From contig CAZHSB010000039.1 in the NCBI GenBank assembly GCA_964534945.1, forward strand, positions 1 to 16,085: a DNA stretch of 16,085 bases, read 5' to 3'. How positions within the stretch are numbered: the first letter of the stretch is position 1; the number at the start of each line of letters is the position of its first letter. The translations under genes were made by a program, and so were the position numbers. The notes under the pieces are model-generated. The model saw only the letters and a list, made by a program, of their open reading frames with translations. It was not told the origin of the DNA and made no database searches. This DNA is from CAZHFA01 sp964534945. Lineage in GTDB: Bacteria; Bdellovibrionota_C; UBA2361; CAKMMH01. Below, piece after piece: positions 6,153 through 15,000 of the stretch.

Positions 6153-6707
6153 ATGAAATTTTTTAACTTATTAATTGTTTTTATTTTAGGAATTTTTACT
6201 ATGAATTCATCAGCTACATCTCAAGATTTAATTGCAAACATTAAAACAAACAAGGGCACGATAACGGTAAAACTTACACCAGACAAAACCCCAGTGACTG
6301 TCGCAAATTTTGTTAATCTTTCAAAAAGAGGATTTTACGACGGGCTTACTTTTCATAGAGTAATCGCAGATTTTATGATTCAAGGAGGAGATCCTGAGGG
6401 TACTGGAAGAGGTGGTCCAAAATACCGTTTTAAAGATGAGTTTGATGCATCATTAAAACATGATAGACCTGGCACATTATCAATGGCAAATGCAGGACCA
6501 AACACAAATGGAAGCCAATTTTTTATAACTCATGTTCCAACTCCTTGGTTAGATGGTCATCACACTGTCTTTGGATATGTTCTCGAAGGACAAGATGTCG
6601 TAAATAAAATTGCCCAAGGCGATAAAATTGAAAAAATAACTATTGATGGAGATACAACTAAGGTTTTAAGTATTCCTGAAGTTGCTAAATGGAATAGCAC
6701 TTTTTAG
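6153..6707 (+). CDS. Exported cyclophilin-type peptidyl-prolyl cis-trans isomerase
   Basis: Cyclophilins catalyse cis-trans isomerisation of X-Pro bonds to speed protein folding. The 184-residue product starts with a Sec signal peptide (MKFFN, hydrophobic core near 6-17, likely cleavage after Ala21), so it should act in the periplasm, like PpiA. The cyclophilin signature FHRVIADFMIQGGDP lies at 67-81 and carries catalytic Arg69, Phe74 and Gln77. MANAGPNTNGSQFFI lies at 110-124 and PWLDGHHTVFG at 130-140, with Trp131 in the substrate pocket. An AGGA ribosome binding site sits 7 nt before the ATG. The gene is single, divergent from the dsbA-like gene and convergent with the nrd operon. Confidence 0.95.
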   Translation: MKFFNLLIVFILGIFTMNSSATSQDLIANIKTNKGTITVKLTPDKTPVTVANFVNLSKRGFYDGLTFHRVIADFMIQGGDPEGTGRGGPKYRFKDEFDASLKHDRPGTLSMANAGPNTNGSQFFITHVPTPWLDGHHTVFGYVLEGQDVVNKIAQGDKIEKITIDGDTTKVLSIPEVAKWNSTF

Positions 6708-6714
6708 TTTGTAC

Positions 6715-6734
6715 CTTTTAACAACGATTAAAAG
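6715..6734. terminator. Weak hairpin between convergent genes
   Basis: CTTTTAA and TTAAAAG form a 7-bp stem around CAACGA in the 72-bp gap between the cyclophilin gene and the end of the nrd operon. It could serve both transcripts, but there is no T-run. Confidence 0.25.
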
Positions 6735-6779
6735 AAGTTAAGGAAACTTTGCATAATTAATGTCTGTAACGAAAATAAA

Positions 6780-7631
6780 TTAAAATGGATTTCTTAAAAT
6801 TCCATAATTTGCAGAGTTTCCTTTAAACTCATATCCAACGGCAATGTAGCATTTATTAGAAAAAGAATAATTATAATCTGTATATAATACTGGCGTTTCA
6901 CCTTTTGAAAGAATTTCACTTGTTAAAAAGTGAACTAACATTTTCGCATAAGATTTTCCGCGCTCTTCTGGTAAAGTAACAACTCCTCCAATTCGGCTAT
7001 ATGTTTTTACACTTTGAATAGATGCTATTGCAACAATCTTGCCTTGATCATTTCTCCAAACCTTACAACAAGGGACATCTATAAAATTTTTGGCATATTC
7101 CATACAATTTTCTGGTGTAATATTTATATCTTCCCCCGTTTCTTTACAATATAAAGTACGCAATTTTGCCACTTCAGAAATCTCATCTTCTTTTATATTA
7201 TCAGGACGACCAATATATTTAATATCATTTAATTTTGTACACTGATAAACTCCTAACAAAACCATCCTTTCATCCGAAACTTTTTTATTATTTTTTAAAA
7301 AATCATATAAATCTATTTTAGACATCATGCGTAAAGAAAGATTATTAGAAAATTCTTTTTGAATGAAATTAAAAAGTTTTTTATATTCACTATAATCATT
7401 CGATGTCCATACGATAACGGAGTGTTCTGGATCAGAATTTACAATGATACAATCTTTTCCATCAGAAAAAACTTTAGGAGTTGGATATAAAATCTCATCT
7501 TCAATTATACCAACCATAATATTTAAAAGAACTGATTCTTTCTTAAATTTTTCAGATTGAAAAATCTTATCATCTCGCCTTACCTGATTTAAGATTAACG
7601 TTTTGTTAACATTAAAGCTCATTTGATTCAT
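6780..7631 (-). CDS. GNAT-family N-acetyltransferase, last gene of the nrd operon
   Basis: The C-terminal part is a GNAT acetyltransferase fold. Residues near 213-230 read GGVVTLPEERGKSYAKML, the acetyl-CoA pyrophosphate-binding motif (V-x-T-x-P-E-x-R-G-K-x-Y-A). A late strand, CYIAVGYEFKG, near 261-271 is typical of the fold's end. The first half (about residues 1-135) is a separate region without a motif I recognise, giving 283 residues against about 150-170 for a minimal GNAT. The substrate cannot be told: small molecule, amine or protein are all possible. The ATG at 7631 follows AAGGTAA, which overlaps the nrdG stop, with 4 nt between genes. It is therefore almost certainly co-translated with nrdG, although acetyltransferases are not a known part of class III ribonucleotide reductase. 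Confidence 0.82.
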   Translation of the reverse strand: MNQMSFNVNKTLILNQVRRDDKIFQSEKFKKESVLLNIMVGIIEDEILYPTPKVFSDGKDCIIVNSDPEHSVIVWTSNDYSEYKKLFNFIQKEFSNNLSLRMMSKIDLYDFLKNNKKVSDERMVLLGVYQCTKLNDIKYIGRPDNIKEDEISEVAKLRTLYCKETGEDINITPENCMEYAKNFIDVPCCKVWRNDQGKIVAIASIQSVKTYSRIGGVVTLPEERGKSYAKMLVHFLTSEILSKGETPVLYTDYNYSFSNKCYIAVGYEFKGNSANYGILRNPF

Positions 7632-7635
7632 AAAA

Positions 7636-8343
7636 TTACCTTATAACAGCTTCAACTCCGTTTTCTCTTAATAATGCCCGTAACTCCTCAAGATACATTT
7701 TACTTGTTCTTGGCGCATTTCTTAAATTTTCATCGTAAACTTCTTCTCTAGGAATAAACGGCTGTAAAAAATATTTTGAAACTCCGTCTAAAATAGGAAC
7801 CATTTTTTTTACTTCTTCTTTTGTATGAAAATCTTCTAAAATTGTAGTCCTTAATTCAAATGGTTTATTTGATAATTTTAGAACCTCTATCGATTTTTTT
7901 ATCTTATCAGTCTCAGAAAAAGAAACTAATTTTCCATAATTTTCAAAAGAAGCTTTTAAATCCATCGCTACATAATCAACTAATGGTAAAACCTCTTGTA
8001 ACCTATCAGGAAATGATCCATTTGTATCTAATTTAATTTTAAATCCTAAATCTGAAATAAATTTTAAAAGATTATAAAGTTTAGGATGACAACATGGCTC
8101 TCCACCACTTATTACTACTGCCTCTGTCCAATTATCCTTATATTTTTTTAAAAGATCTTTTAAATATCCATAAGAAAAAAGATTGTGTTTTTTATCTATT
8201 AAACTTCGATTATGACAAAAACGGCATCTAAAATTGCAAACACTTACAAAGAAAATTACCGCCATCTCATCTGGAAAATCAATGAGTGACGGATTTTTCA
8301 TATAACTATAAAGTGGTGTTAGCTCTTCTAAATCTTGAACCAT
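7636..8343 (-). CDS. nrdG: Anaerobic ribonucleotide reductase activating enzyme (radical SAM)
   Basis: NrdG uses a [4Fe-4S] cluster and S-adenosylmethionine to abstract hydrogen from the C-terminal glycine of NrdD and create its stable glycyl radical. The cluster motif CNFRCRFC (CX3CX2C) falls at Cys36, Cys40 and Cys43, counting from the ATG at 8343. The SAM-binding motif GGEPCCHP lies near 73-80. The length is 235 residues from this ATG. An upstream in-frame TTG at 8355 would add four residues but has no ribosome binding site; the ATG has GGAAAG just before it. Radical-SAM activases of pyruvate formate-lyase type share these motifs, but the position after nrdD and a redoxin gene makes NrdG the natural assignment. 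Confidence 0.9.
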   Translation of the reverse strand: MVQDLEELTPLYSYMKNPSLIDFPDEMAVIFFVSVCNFRCRFCHNRSLIDKKHNLFSYGYLKDLLKKYKDNWTEAVVISGGEPCCHPKLYNLLKFISDLGFKIKLDTNGSFPDRLQEVLPLVDYVAMDLKASFENYGKLVSFSETDKIKKSIEVLKLSNKPFELRTTILEDFHTKEEVKKMVPILDGVSKYFLQPFIPREEVYDENLRNAPRTSKMYLEELRALLRENGVEAVIR

Positions 8344-8372
8344 TTCTTTCCACAAAAAAATTACAGATTAAT

Positions 8373-8762
8373 TTAGGCGCCGACGACTTTTTCTAAAACT
8401 GCATCAATATCACTTGGTTTTATTATTCCATTTCCTTTAGAAGAATAATCAGTCTCAATTCCTAAAAATCTAAATGGTAATGATTCAGAACCTGTACCCT
8501 TAGAATATTCTGGATTTAATATATTCTCATATTCCCCATCATTTCCTCTTTTTTGAAGTACAAAACAAGGAATTCGCTGTGGATTTAAAACTTCTTCTTT
8601 AACAAAAGCAACAAGCCCGTCCTCTGTCAAAATATCAAAATCAATCATTTCGAAATTTTGCCATTTTTCTTCTTCTAAAAGCTTTGAAAGTCTTCCTTTT
8701 AAAAGACTACATTTGTTGCACCCTTTCTTCCCGTAAACTTTGATTCTGAATTGTTTCGTCAT
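8373..8762 (-). CDS. NrdH/glutaredoxin-like redoxin
   Basis: This 129-residue thioredoxin-fold protein has the redox pair CNKC (Cys15, Cys18) after the first beta strand (FRIKVYGKKG). It also has a RIPCF segment with a probable cis-proline (Pro65) and an extra Cys66 beside it. At 129 residues it is longer than NrdH or glutaredoxin (75-85). A polar insert near 70-105 accounts for the difference. Its place between nrdD and nrdG points to the electron donor for NrdD. The family division is known: some class III reductases use formate and others a redoxin. Assignment to the redoxin-dependent type is my inference. The start is fixed by a strong AAGGAGGT (8768-8775) 5 nt from the ATG. It lies wholly inside the 3' end of nrdD, giving a 56-bp overlap. 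Confidence 0.87.
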   Translation of the reverse strand: MTKQFRIKVYGKKGCNKCSLLKGRLSKLLEEEKWQNFEMIDFDILTEDGLVAFVKEEVLNPQRIPCFVLQKRGNDGEYENILNPEYSKGTGSESLPFRFLGIETDYSSKGNGIIKPSDIDAVLEKVVGA

Positions 8763-11541
8763 TTATTACCTCCTTATTAGATTTTTTTTCATCTTTAACA
8801 ATTTTACATTTTGAAAATAATTTTGCACTTTCAACGCTAACAGCACTTGGTTCATGCATCACAACTTCATCTGCATTTTCTATTGAATATGAACCTCTTT
8901 GCCTGTCTAAAAGCTCTCCAAAACGTTTTGATTTATTCCAGTTTTGAATCTTCGAAAAATATCCTACGACTCTTGTCTCACCAACAACATTTGAAGACCC
9001 ACATCTAGGGCATTTATCATGCAATCCTCTAGACATATCATTGCAATCCATACAATTTGTAAATTCTGGAGAAATTGTAAGCTGTGCTGCTTGTGTTCTA
9101 TAAAAAGTATCTTTTATTAATTTTTTAATTGCATCTCTTGATGGTTTTTCTTCACCAACAAACGCATGAATCATAGCACCTGATTCAATCATACTATGAT
9201 ACATACTCTGAGATCTGATTCTTTCAACTAAAGATACAGGAGCTTCTGGCGCAATATGAATTGAATTTGTATAGTAAGCAAAATCTTCATCACCACCCTT
9301 AATAATCTCTTTTGCTTCTTTATTAAAGTATACAAGATCTGTCATTGCTAAACGTCTTGAAGCACTTTCTGCAGGTGTTTCTTCTAAACTAAACTTTAAA
9401 TTATATCTTTCGCCTAGCTCTTTTACTTTCAAGAACATTTTTGCCATAAGTTTCAAACCAAAATTCATTGATTCTTCGCTTTCATGAAGCTCTTTTCCTG
9501 TCACAAATTTAGCGGCGTCATTAACACCAATAACTCCAATAATATAAGTGCATTTATCAAGTTCAATATATGGTCTTCCATCATTTGCAAGTTTTCCTAC
9601 TTGATATAATGGATGCCCAGGCGCACTCATCATCTCTTGTGATTTTTTCTTCTTTTCAAGATGAGCTTTTGCACAAAGCTCCATGGTAGCTTCGACTTCC
9701 TTAAATACGCCGTCTAAATTTTTCTCTCCTTTTTTAGAAGCTCTATATGCTGCCTGCGGAATATTCACTGTAACATTTTGGAAACCGCAAAAACGCATAG
9801 ATTCAGGATGTAAAAGCATTCTATTATCACTTATCGTCGTTCTTAGTCTACAACAAGCAGAAAGTGTTACTGCGTCTCTATCGAAAATAAAATATGTTGA
9901 TCCATTTTTACTAGCTAAATCGCAAGCTTTTAAAAATACTTCATATTGCTTTGGATCAGAAAAAGTTTCTTCACTTACATGAAAATCACATTTTGGAAAT
10001 TCAAATATTTTTCCATTAGCATCACCTTCAGAGAAAACCTCTAACAAAGCACAAGTAAAATCTCTTGCTTCCTGTTCATAATCACCATATGTAACTATCT
10101 TTTCCCCTCGTTTTCTTAGATCAGCCTCTACTTCATTATCGTATATCACGCCTTTTTGCTTATCTGCTATTTCCTTTAATACCAAACGACTTTCTCCTGT
10201 TTCATCTTCGTAAAAAAGACTCATAAGTTTATTACCGTTTGCATCAGTAGCATCTTGCGAAACTTCTTTTAAGAAAACTTTCGCACCATCTGATAACATA
10301 AGCATATATTTTCCGCCTGCGCCGATTGCAGGAACTTTTTTCATATATTCAGGAATACCTGTATGAATATTAAAATCTAAAAATAATGTCTGACCACCTC
10401 TTGAAAATGCATTCTGAGAACCATTAAAAACTAGCTCTTGTGCTGTTTGATTATAATATTTTTTATCTTTTCCCTCTAATAGCGGAGCATAAAAAATATT
10501 AATGTATGCAATTCCCAAAGCTCCTGCATAATTTGCCTGCATCGAAGCCAAGAAAGTATTTAAATGTCCTGTTAATACGGAAGCACTTTTTGCAGGACTT
10601 GATTCTGTATTTAAATTTAAAAGTCCTTTTAAGCCAAATTTCTTAACATATTCTACACTATGAGAAGAGCAATAAACTCTATGTGGATAACCTAAATCAT
10701 GAAGATGAATTGCCCCTGTATCGTGTGCTCTTTTAACCTCTGGAGAAAAGATTGTATCAAGAGCCCATTGTTTTAAAACAAGCTCTGCAATTCCTAAATT
10801 AACAGCTTCTGGATTATTATTTACAACATTACTGTTTTCTACAGATTTTGTGTACATAAGTTGTTCAATAAATTTTTTACTTACAGGATACAATGACAAA
10901 TCTCTTAGTTGTGCATGAAGTCCTCTAGCTGTAAGTTCATTATTTACAAGCTCTCTAATCAATGAAGAACTTACTGATGGAAAGTTTGCGGTTATTACTT
11001 GATTTTCAACTGACTTTGCAATTGTGTTTGCAAGCTCAGAACCGATATTTGTTTCTTCTAGTAATTGTTTTACAATCCTTTTTCTATCCCATGGACGAGT
11101 AATATTTGAAGAATGTGACTCAACTAATAAAAGTGTGGCATCTGTAACATCAATATCTTCACCGTCATTTGCGTCTCTTAACACTTTTATCTTATTTCTT
11201 GCGAACTCTCTTTGCTTTCTATATCTCTTATACGATGCTAAGACCTCAGCATATCCCTCTTCTGCCAAGACAACTTCAACTAAATCTTGAACATCTTCAA
11301 TACTGGGAACTCTTTTTTTATCTTGATCTTTTGTAACATAATAAAGGCTACTTTCATTATTTAATTCTTCAAAAACTTTATTAGCAACTTTTGACGGCAC
11401 ATCTTTTAAAAATGGCGTCTGATTTTTACGAGAAACCTCATCGAACGCTTTACAAATTGCATGCTCAATCTTAGAAAGATCAAAACTTACAACCATTCCA
11501 TTTCTTTTCTTAAATCCATCAAAAATATTTTCTGCTAACAC
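8707..11541 (-). CDS. nrdD: Anaerobic (class III) ribonucleoside-triphosphate reductase
   Basis: NrdD reduces ribonucleotides to deoxyribonucleotides by glycyl-radical chemistry without oxygen. The 944-residue product starts with an ATP-cone (about residues 15-110) for allosteric control. A second cone-like region follows (about 130-215, PWDRKRIVKQLL to IRELVNNELTARG). The catalytic barrel comes next, with active-site cysteines in VYCSSHS (Cys291) and SACCR (Cys563/564). The C-terminal zinc site is Cys830, Cys833, Cys844 and Cys847 (CMDC, CPRC). The radical glycine is probably Gly860 in RVVGYFSK. After it comes an 84-residue tail, longer than the roughly 30 residues after the radical glycine in E. 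coli NrdD; its last 18 codons overlap the redoxin gene. The start is GTG at 11541, set by GGAGG 8 nt upstream. It is first in an operon with the redoxin, nrdG and GNAT genes, under paired NrdR-box-like sites. Confidence 0.96.
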   Translation of the reverse strand: MLAENIFDGFKKRNGMVVSFDLSKIEHAICKAFDEVSRKNQTPFLKDVPSKVANKVFEELNNESSLYYVTKDQDKKRVPSIEDVQDLVEVVLAEEGYAEVLASYKRYRKQREFARNKIKVLRDANDGEDIDVTDATLLLVESHSSNITRPWDRKRIVKQLLEETNIGSELANTIAKSVENQVITANFPSVSSSLIRELVNNELTARGLHAQLRDLSLYPVSKKFIEQLMYTKSVENSNVVNNNPEAVNLGIAELVLKQWALDTIFSPEVKRAHDTGAIHLHDLGYPHRVYCSSHSVEYVKKFGLKGLLNLNTESSPAKSASVLTGHLNTFLASMQANYAGALGIAYINIFYAPLLEGKDKKYYNQTAQELVFNGSQNAFSRGGQTLFLDFNIHTGIPEYMKKVPAIGAGGKYMLMLSDGAKVFLKEVSQDATDANGNKLMSLFYEDETGESRLVLKEIADKQKGVIYDNEVEADLRKRGEKIVTYGDYEQEARDFTCALLEVFSEGDANGKIFEFPKCDFHVSEETFSDPKQYEVFLKACDLASKNGSTYFIFDRDAVTLSACCRLRTTISDNRMLLHPESMRFCGFQNVTVNIPQAAYRASKKGEKNLDGVFKEVEATMELCAKAHLEKKKKSQEMMSAPGHPLYQVGKLANDGRPYIELDKCTYIIGVIGVNDAAKFVTGKELHESEESMNFGLKLMAKMFLKVKELGERYNLKFSLEETPAESASRRLAMTDLVYFNKEAKEIIKGGDEDFAYYTNSIHIAPEAPVSLVERIRSQSMYHSMIESGAMIHAFVGEEKPSRDAIKKLIKDTFYRTQAAQLTISPEFTNCMDCNDMSRGLHDKCPRCGSSNVVGETRVVGYFSKIQNWNKSKRFGELLDRQRGSYSIENADEVVMHEPSAVSVESAKLFSKCKIVKDEKKSNKEVINDETIQNQSLREERVQQM
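8768..8775 (-). promoter_or_regulatory. Strong internal ribosome binding site for the redoxin gene, inside nrdD
   Basis: AAGGAGGT on the minus strand is followed by AATAA and the redoxin ATG. It is among the best Shine-Dalgarno matches in the window and sits within the nrdD reading frame. It decides the redoxin start and allows the redoxin to be made independently of, or coupled to, NrdD translation. Confidence 0.85.
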
Positions 11542-11686
11542 GATTCAAACCTCCAACTGAAAAAAATTATTTTGTTATATACGCAAAATCCTAATCTTTG
11601 TGCAAATTTCCCCCGTTTTTTTCATAAATTACATAAAGTTTTTAAGAGTTTGCTAAGAAATCTTGATTAACCGCTTTCGGTATAAA

Positions 11687-11702
11687 ACACAATATCTTGT
11701 GT
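11687..11702. promoter_or_regulatory. NrdR box 1 (nrd operon operator)
   Basis: ACACAATATCTTGTGT is a near-perfect match to the palindromic NrdR consensus ACACWATATNTTGTGT. It overlaps the predicted -10 element of the nrdD promoter. NrdR is the ATP-cone repressor that senses dATP/ATP and represses ribonucleotide reductase genes. nrdR itself is not in this window. Confidence 0.88.
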
Positions 11703-11718
11703 CTAAATGTTCCGTCAA
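11691..11718 (-). promoter_or_regulatory. nrdD operon promoter
   Basis: On the minus strand TTGACG (11718-11713) and GATATT (11696-11691) are 16 bp apart. The -10 is inside NrdR box 1, and box 2 abuts the -35. Transcription would start near 11684, giving a leader of about 140 nt before the GTG. The leader opens with a small hairpin ACCG-AAAG-CGGT (11681-11670), and I see no recognisable riboswitch in it. The rest of the gap 11542-11872 holds only the terminator below and AT-rich filler. Confidence 0.6.
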
Positions 11719-11734
11719 TCACTAAATGTTGTAT
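11719..11734. promoter_or_regulatory. NrdR box 2 (degenerate)
   Basis: TCACTAAATGTTGTAT fits the NrdR consensus at 12 of 15 defined positions. It lies exactly 32 bp from box 1, start to start, leaving 16 bp between boxes. Known NrdR operators come as pairs about three helical turns apart, so the spacing supports a weak second box. It sits just upstream of the -35 element. Confidence 0.72.
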
Positions 11735-11781
11735 TTTTTGTAAGTGCTTGAAATATTGGAAATGATTTTTTTTTTATTCTT

Positions 11782-11811
11782 AAAAAAAACTTTTTCAAAC
11801 GCGGTTTTGAA
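11782..11811 (-). terminator. Probable terminator of the addA-yheU operon
   Basis: On the minus strand, about 60 nt past the yheU-like stop, TTCAAA(A)C-CGC-GTTTGAA forms a 7-bp stem with one bulged A. AAAG and eight T residues follow. This has the form of an intrinsic terminator, with a 4-nt gap before the T-run, and it would separate this operon from the nrd promoter. Confidence 0.45.
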
Positions 11812-11872
11812 CATTGAGCCTCGTTTTTCTCTAGAAATATTAAATTTTTTATTTATGCAAACGAGAAAAAAT

Positions 11873-12079
11873 CTATAAATTAAGCGATAAAATCTCTTTT
11901 TCTTCATCAAATAAAATCTTAATTTGCCCCTTTTCTAGCATTTTTTTGACTTTTGCTATTTCAATTTCCATATCGAAATCTTGCGATAAATTCATTGTTT
12001 GCTCAAAGATAAATTCTTTTATAATTCCTCTTAAAGCATCATCAGAAAGTTTTTTATAATCAATTGTTATTATTGCCAT
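11873..12079 (-). CDS. YheU-like small protein (UPF0270 family)
   Basis: This is a 68-residue acidic protein of unknown function. The pattern IDYKKLSDDALRGIIKEFI, then E-I-A-K-V-K-K-M-L-E-K-G-Q, then I-L-F-D-E-E-K-E matches the UPF0270/YheU layout as I remember it (short strand, LSP-type helix start, EEF helix, Q-L-x-x-G-x helix, final strand). I start at the ATG at 12079 (MAIITIDY). A start at 12136 would add 19 residues that lie inside the helicase frame and look unlike the family. The gene overlaps the helicase stop by 20 nt, so translation is probably coupled. A GGAGG lies 15 nt upstream, farther than ideal. Family assignment is from pattern memory only. Confidence 0.7.
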   Translation of the reverse strand: MAIITIDYKKLSDDALRGIIKEFIFEQTMNLSQDFDMEIEIAKVKKMLEKGQIKILFDEEKEILSLNL

Positions 12080-15000
12080 AAGTATATGTATAATCCTCCC
12101 CAACAGACACAAATAATAAGCATGCGGAAATGTCAACTTTATCTTTAGAAAATCGTCGTTTTAAAGCCTCTCTATAGATATCAATTTGTGGTTTATAAAA
12201 TAAAGCTTTTTTAGATATCGTATCTTCATTATCAATGCTATCGCTTTTAAAATCTATGATTTCAATATTTTTTAATTTATCTTCTTTATAACCAAGTATA
12301 GCTCTATCGATAAAACCTTTAAATGCAACTTCTCCATCTCTAAAAATAAACTGTTCTTCTTTTAAAATGTCCACTCTATCGACATTCCATTTATCATAAA
12401 AAGATTTTAAAAATCTATTCTTTACTTTGGGATACTCAAAGCTTTTTAAAAATTTTGAATATGCTTGATCAAGCTCAATATCAGAAAAGTTATCCGCCAA
12501 TTCATTATCTAAAAATATTTTTTTATCGAAAACAAAGTCATCTTTATCTATCCAATCGACTTGCTCGTAAAATTTATGATATAAAGATCCTTTTTTTAGT
12601 ACCTGTTCAACATTTAAATTAAACCTGTTTTTTATATCATAAAACCCTTCGCCTTCGGCACTTGATGGATTTTTAATAATTAAATTTTTTCTTTCTTTCT
12701 GTTTTTGAAATGCTTGAAATTTTTTCTTTTCCCTTATTTCTGTATTTATTATTTTTTCTTTTTGTTCATAAAAATTTTTATCACCAACTTCATAAATAAA
12801 ATTATTATTTTCAAAATCTGGATTTAAAATATTTAAAATAAAGTCTGCACAATTTAAAGTTTTTGTAGTCTTTTTTATTGGCATAAAGATGCTTAAATGT
12901 TGTTTTGCTCTCGTTAAAGCAACATACAAAATACAAAGAGCTTCCCTTATTTTTAAAGCATTTTCTTGATGCTCTATTTTCCCAATTTCCTCATTTATTT
13001 TTCCTATTGTTGGCATATGTGCAAAAACTTTTTTAGGGGCTTCCGTTCTGTCATCATAATAAACAGTAAGAGGTTCTGCTTGTTTTAACATGCTCCCATC
13101 TAGCTCTGGAAGTATAACGGCATCAAATTCTAATCCCTTAGCCTTATGAATGGTCATAACTTTAATATTTGAAGTCGATGGTTCTTCTACTCTTGCACTT
13201 CTCACATTATTTATAAAATCATCAATATTATAAATTGCATCTCTATCATACGATATACATAGTTCAAGAAGTTTTTCCATTTTAAAATTATCTTTCGTGG
13301 AAATTTTATCTTGAATTTTTTGTTTTAAAAAAGAGACTACATTAAAAAAACCATTTGATATAAATCTTTTCCTTAAATCTTTAAAAAATATTTCTTTATT
13401 TTTTATAATATCACTCGCTAATAAATTTATTTCATATTCACATAAAGAATCATCTGTATGATTCATATACTTTAACACAGCCAAAATAAAAACTACTGCC
13501 TTTGAATCGAGCAAAGGAACTCCACCTTCTTGACTTATAGATAAATTATATGGTTCTCCTTTTAACGAGGTTATCATTTTATTTACAAAATTATTACTTC
13601 TACAAAGAACTCCTATAGAAATATTATGATTTTGTTTTGCAAGTTCACAAACTTTTTGTGACGCCTTTTCTATAATCACATCATACACATTTTCTTTTGT
13701 ATCTTCATTTTTGGGAGGTGGGCATACTCCTTCGACAAAGACATGCCCTTTGATATCAAGTTGTGCCTGATGAATTGGAAAATTTTCGTCCCATGACAAT
13801 GCCACATCTAAATATTCATCTTTTAATTTTGTTTTTTGCAAATTTTTACAAATAAGGTTTACAAAATCTATAATCACGGGTGATGATCTATAACTTTTTT
13901 TTAATTCCTCTAATTTAACGTGTGGCCATCTTGGAGTTATTTTTTCAAAGATTTCTGCAACACCTCCTCTCCAACCGTAAATTGCTTGCTTAGGATCTCC
14001 AACACAAAAAAAAGTTTTTTCTCCGCCTGATAAAATTTCATCAATAATTGGTTCTATTAGTTCCCACTCAACTAAAGATGTATCTTGAAATTCATCTAAT
14101 AAAATATGTTTTACTGATGTATCTAATCTATAATAAATTTCTTCTAATTTTTCTTTTTCTACTACGTTTTTTAAAATATATTTAAGATCGGAAAACCCAA
14201 TGATTGATTTTTTATTTCTTAACTCTTCATAAAATTTTACATATTTAGATAGTAAATTATAAAGGGCTTTTGTTTTTCTATTTAATTTATCTACGAACTC
14301 GGCTTCTATAATATCAATTAATTCATGTAAAATACTTACTATAGCAGGCGAAATTTCTACATTATAATATTTATTTTCTCCGCTAATAACTGCTTTGCAT
14401 AATCCCTCAGAGCAACATTTATTAAATTCTTTTTTCCTTACTTGCTCTATTAAATTTTTTATTGCTTGTATGAATCGCTCATTTGGCTTACCTGCCTTTG
14501 TAAGCGTTAGAGGTGCTGATATTAAACGTTGAATAAATACTTCTATTTCTTTATCTGAAGCTTTATTTCTTTTGCTTTTTATTTCTTCCCATGCTCCTTT
14601 CGGCGTACAGATAAAAATATCATATAAACTTGATAATTTTTCTTTTAACTCCATATCTATTGAATTTTTTTCTTCACCATCATTAAAATCTCGTATAAGA
14701 GAAGATAATTCTTTTGCCTCTTCCTCTTGACAAAGTTTTCTTATAGTTTCTGTATAAATTTTTTCTTTTTCATTTTCTTCGGATATCCTTAAATTGCCGT
14801 TTAATCCAAGCTCTACCGAAAAACTTGTTGCAATTTTAGCAAAGAAACTATCCATAGTAGAAATTAAAATTTTATGCTGTAATTTTATAAAATCATCAAA
14901 GCATTTTTCCGTTGAAATTTTTTGATTAAGTAAGTTTAATGATTTGAGTAATTCTTTTTCTTTTTCATTATTTAATATGGCTTCTGCCAATCTTTTTAAT

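Noticed and set aside
9683..9982. A 99-codon plus-strand frame inside nrdD
   Set aside because: It is antisense to a conserved part of the NrdD catalytic barrel, with no ribosome binding site or recognisable domain.
11670..11684. Riboswitch in the nrdD leader
   Set aside because: Only one small 4-bp hairpin is visible. The roughly 140-nt leader lacks the conserved elements of any riboswitch class I know, including cobalamin, which would be the expected type for some ribonucleotide reductases.
11722..11910. A 62-codon minus-strand reading frame upstream of nrdD
   Set aside because: It is dominated by Lys, Phe, Ile and Arg as expected from A/T runs, begins inside the end of the yheU-like gene, crosses the likely terminator at 11782-11811, and shows no domain.
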